From the NCBI RefSeq assembly GCF_028858725.1, contig NC_084760.1:5964867-6028866 (forward strand): a stretch of DNA of 64,000 nt, given 5' to 3'. Below are positions 61,260 to 64,000 of this stretch, piece by piece (position 1 is the stretch's first letter; the number at the start of each line of letters is the position of its first letter). Below the pieces are notes generated by a model that was given only the letters and a program-made list of their open reading frames with translations, ran no database searches and was not told the origin of the DNA. The stretch is from Colius striatus. Lineage: Eukaryota; Chordata; Aves; Coliiformes; Coliidae. The translations under genes were made by a program, and so were the position numbers.

Positions 61260-61329
61260 ATGAAGAAGATGTTTACATGAAGTAGAACACAGTTTACAGG
61301 ATGGATTTCAAACTCCTTTCACGCCATCT

Positions 61330-61357
61330 GTTCCTAAATAATATGTTCCTAAATAAT
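61330..61357. repeat. 13-bp direct repeat
   Basis: GTTCCTAAATAAT occurs twice, separated by two bases. Low significance. Confidence 0.8.
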
Positions 61358-61481
61358 AATTTTGTAAATTTGTTTTTAGCTTTGCCAAATTATCCCTAGT
61401 ACCAAAACACACTGTGTATTTTTTCCCAACTTGTGGGTGACTTCCAGAATAACAGAAGGCTCACCAAATCCACTTATCTTT

Positions 61482-61533
61482 CATAGAATCATTAAATGTT
61501 AGGGGTTGGAAGGGGCCTTTAGAGATCATCTTT
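61482..61533 (-). mobile_element. CR1 LINE, extreme 3' end
   Basis: TCATAGAATCATTAAATGTT then GGGGTTGGAAGGGGCCTTTA and GAGATCATCT. About 50 bases, sharply truncated. Confidence 0.8.
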
Positions 61534-61737
61534 CCTCAGTTTGTATCTGCAATTTGTCTGCAAGTCCAACTTTGCTCTGAAGTGTAAGATCTATAACATT
61601 TCAAAGTAGAGATATATTTATTTCTTTCCTTTATCTTCATTTTTTCCTTTATCTGCATATCCACGACTGTTACAAGTAAATATTGTCCCAAATGAGTAAA
61701 AAAAAAGAACTTTGGATTCTGTATTTCATATTAAATG

Positions 61738-61832
61738 TCATAGAATCACATAATCATAGAATGAGAGAGGTTGGGAGAGACCTTTAGAGATCATCTAGTC
61801 CAATCCCCTTGCAGAAGCAGGTCAACCTAGTG
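61738..61832 (-). mobile_element. CR1 LINE, 3' end
   Basis: CATAGAATCACATAATCATA, then TTAGAGATCATCTAGTCCAA and CTTGCAGAAGCAGGTCAACC. Truncated at CTAGTG. Only about 200 bases from the previous end and in the same orientation. Confidence 0.85.
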
Positions 61833-62747
61833 TGAGAGAGAAACAAACAGGTGGAAGAAAAGGGAATATCTAAATGTGAACACAGAACACAAGGGATGTG
61901 GTACATTTTCCATCTAATCTATTTAGTTTCAATATATCCCCCAATGCCAGGGTAGCTAAGCACAGCACGACCCACAGGTGTGAGCAATGCTCAAGATGTA
62001 TGATCAGATCTCAGAAAACAGCAAATGCTATCAATAAAACATGAAGCAAACTTAATTACAGGCTTCCATTCAGAGTCACCCTGCCGCTCATGGCATCTTA
62101 TAATGATTCATTCCTAACATGTAGGAGAGATTGACAGAGATTTCACAAACTTTCCATTCTCCAACTTTTCCCTGTGTAATAAGTGCCTGCTGTATGCTAG
62201 GAAAGTGATTAAGTATCAATTTCATGTAGAATAAGGAATAAATGTTTAAAAGACTAATGAGACACTATTTTTGCCTCGTAGGGTACTGTGACTAACCAAT
62301 GAGTCAGATGAATGCCTCTCTCATTTTAATTAGGCATTGGATAAACCTCTATTTTTTTTTCTTAATCTCTCTATTGTTTTTGAGTAACTTCAAACTTTTC
62401 AGGAATGCATTTTATTTAGTGATGAGACCAACAATTTATTTTCCAGGAGTTCTGCTGAAATAAGTATGTATTACATGTTGATCTGAACTTGTGGGAGTCT
62501 GAAAGTAACGTCATTTTACCCTTCCAGTTCCTTATAAATCTGTGTTTGTAAGTAACTGTCGTCTAAGATGCCCATGTTTACAAGCCTAAGATATTTATAT
62601 TTTTGGTATTTAGTGTCTTGCATACTTAAATATCTGAAAATTTTTTCTCTCACTGCAGTCTTTCTTTAATCCAATGTAGTGGAAAGTGTTAATTAGTTTT
62701 CCATTTCTATAACCCATTGATGCAATTAAAAAGAAAATTGTCTCATT
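61833..62747. other. Unique sequence, nothing identified
   Basis: About 0.9 kb without recognised features. Confidence 0.5.
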
Positions 62748-63245
62748 AGGCCTCATCTGGAGTCCTGTGTCCAGTTCTGGGCTCCCCAACTCAAGAGGGA
62801 AAGGAACTGCTGGAGAGAGTCCAGTGCAGGGCCACCAAGATGATCAGAGGACTGGAGCATCTTCCTTGTGAGAGGCTGTTTAGTCTGGAGGAGACTGAAG
62901 GGGGATCTAATTAATATTTATAAATATCTAAATAGTGGGTGTCAGAAAGGTTGGGACCACTTTTTTTTCTGTTGTACCTAGAGACAGAACAAAGGGGAAT
63001 GAAAAGAAGCTGGAACACAAAAAGTTCCATTTAAACATAAGAAAAAACTATTTCACTGTTTCAGTGAGGGAGCCCTGGCCCAGGCTGCCCAGGGAGGGTG
63101 GGGAGGCTCCTTCCTTGGAGCTCCTCAAGACCCGCCTGGACACATTCCTATTTGACCTGATCTAGGTGAACCTGCTTCTGTAAGGAGGTTGGACTAGATG
63201 ATCTCTGGAGGTCCCTTCCAACCACTACCATTCTATGATTCTATG
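62748..63245 (+). mobile_element. CR1 LINE, 0.5 kb, sense on plus
   Basis: It starts at GGCCTCATCTGGAGTCCTGT and ends in ATTCTATGATTCTATG. Frame 62935-63165 holds the last 76 codons, including [20 protein letters not shown] and REGGEAPSLELLKTRLDTFL. Upstream codons (GLEHLP, RLFSLEET) are in other frames after small deletions. Confidence 0.92.
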
Positions 63246-63285
63246 TTTTGTTTAGCATTTTAATAGATTTTTTTATGTTTTAGAA

Positions 63286-63420
63286 TTACAGAATCATAGA
63301 ACCATTTAGGTTGGAAGAAATCTATAAGGTCATCAAGTTCAACCACTAACCTAACACTCCAAGACCACCACTAAACCATGTCTCTCAGCAGCACATTTAC
63401 ACATCTACACCCAATAAAGG
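63286..63420 (-). mobile_element. CR1-like fragment, second 3'-end type
   Basis: ACAGAATCATAGAACCATTT, AGGTTGGAAGAAATCTATAA and AAGACCACCACTAAACCATG match the tail type of the 8809 fragment. It sits 40 bases downstream of the preceding CR1 and in the opposite orientation, so the two tails face each other. Confidence 0.8.
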
Positions 63421-64000
63421 ATGTAAATTCTCCTTAGCCCTCATTTTGTTGCTGATGTCTTAATAGAAGCATTTTTTATTGTCTTTTACATGCATCTTCT
63501 GATGGGTTTTATAACCTCACTTAATGAGTTTTCTAAGAATTCACTGTCATATTGAGAGCAGGATGATGAATGTCCATTGTGGTGGTGTTTGCACAAGGTT
63601 CTATAGGTAGGACAGCATCTTGGAAAAATTATTGCTTCTTTGCTTTCTATTCTTCCTATTATAATTTTGGTTTAACTTCACCAAAATGCTTTAGCCCATT
63701 ATGAAACTAATGAAAAGTGTGTAGTTTTGCCTATGTTAAACTGTTAGTGAAGTCAATTGTTATAATTTCAAGCACTGGTATTGGCTTATGGTCCATAACA
63801 CTAGTACCCATTCATATTTTATTGAATGCCTCAGTGAATTTAACATCTTATTTCATCTTTATAATTTGTATTTCTTTAATCTACGGGGTTTTTTTTTAAG
63901 GAAAGGATTAATTTCAGGAGATAGTTGATATAATAAGGGTAACACTGTCAGCCAAACTTACTGTGAACCTAGCCAGGGCTGTAGCCTTGGCTTTTTCCAG
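63421..64000. other. Unique sequence, nothing identified
   Basis: No repeat or gene recognised up to the window end. Confidence 0.5.

Noticed and set aside
1..64000. CRISPR arrays, operons, riboswitches, plasmid or phage genes
   Set aside because: No regularly spaced repeats, ribosome binding sites or dense coding. The repeat content is that of a vertebrate nuclear genome.

Overview
The window reads as non-coding nuclear DNA from a bird. The main evidence is a dense load of CR1 (chicken repeat 1) LINE fragments: about 34 pieces with the CR1 3' end (roughly ATTCTATGATTCT) or stretches of the CR1 ORF2 C-terminus. Solo LTRs of endogenous retroviruses are the second main component. Both were recognised from memory of avian repeats, with no database search. 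By my own addition CR1 covers about 12 kb, near a fifth of the window. That is high for a bird; woodpeckers and relatives (Piciformes) are known for such loads, but I cannot fix the species. I could support no host protein-coding gene. Every open frame above about 120 codons lies in a CR1 copy or an LTR, and there is no CpG-rich promoter-like block.

Layout. 1-8.9 kb: mostly unique AT-rich DNA with short CR1 ends and an LTR at 1427-2626. 9-15 kb: unique sequence with one CR1 reverse-transcriptase scrap near 12.1 kb. 15.2-16.6 kb: the most unusual stretch. It holds a possible short LTR with a polypurine tract, a structurally intact tRNA-Gly(CCC) (15728-15798, minus) followed by a CR1-like tail, and a CR1 whose 3' end abuts the tRNA's first base and whose 5' part is inverted. 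17-19.3 kb: a CR1 piece and an LTR containing a 271-codon repeat-rich frame. 20.6-26.9 kb: a 0.95 kb CR1, a truncated LTR, then two LTRs 47 bp apart, each with a perfect 5-bp target duplication (ATAGA and GGTAT). 28-35 kb: young and old CR1 pieces. 37.4-40.0 kb: a CR1 cluster holding the longest reverse-transcriptase remnant, clearly inactive. 40-48.6 kb: almost repeat-free. 48.6-63.4 kb: one diverged LTR and many CR1 copies in both orientations.

Functional reading. The elements are parasites and their remains; no pathway or operon is present. Most CR1 copies lie on the minus strand and are cut at the 5' end, as expected from target-primed reverse transcription. Five of the six family-1/2-type LTRs have their sense strand on minus. 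They share near-palindromic ends (TGTxGTGGTTTxGCC) and 5-bp duplications, which points to an ERVL-like group. The only candidate for a working host gene is the tRNA, and it may instead be the head of a short retroposon.
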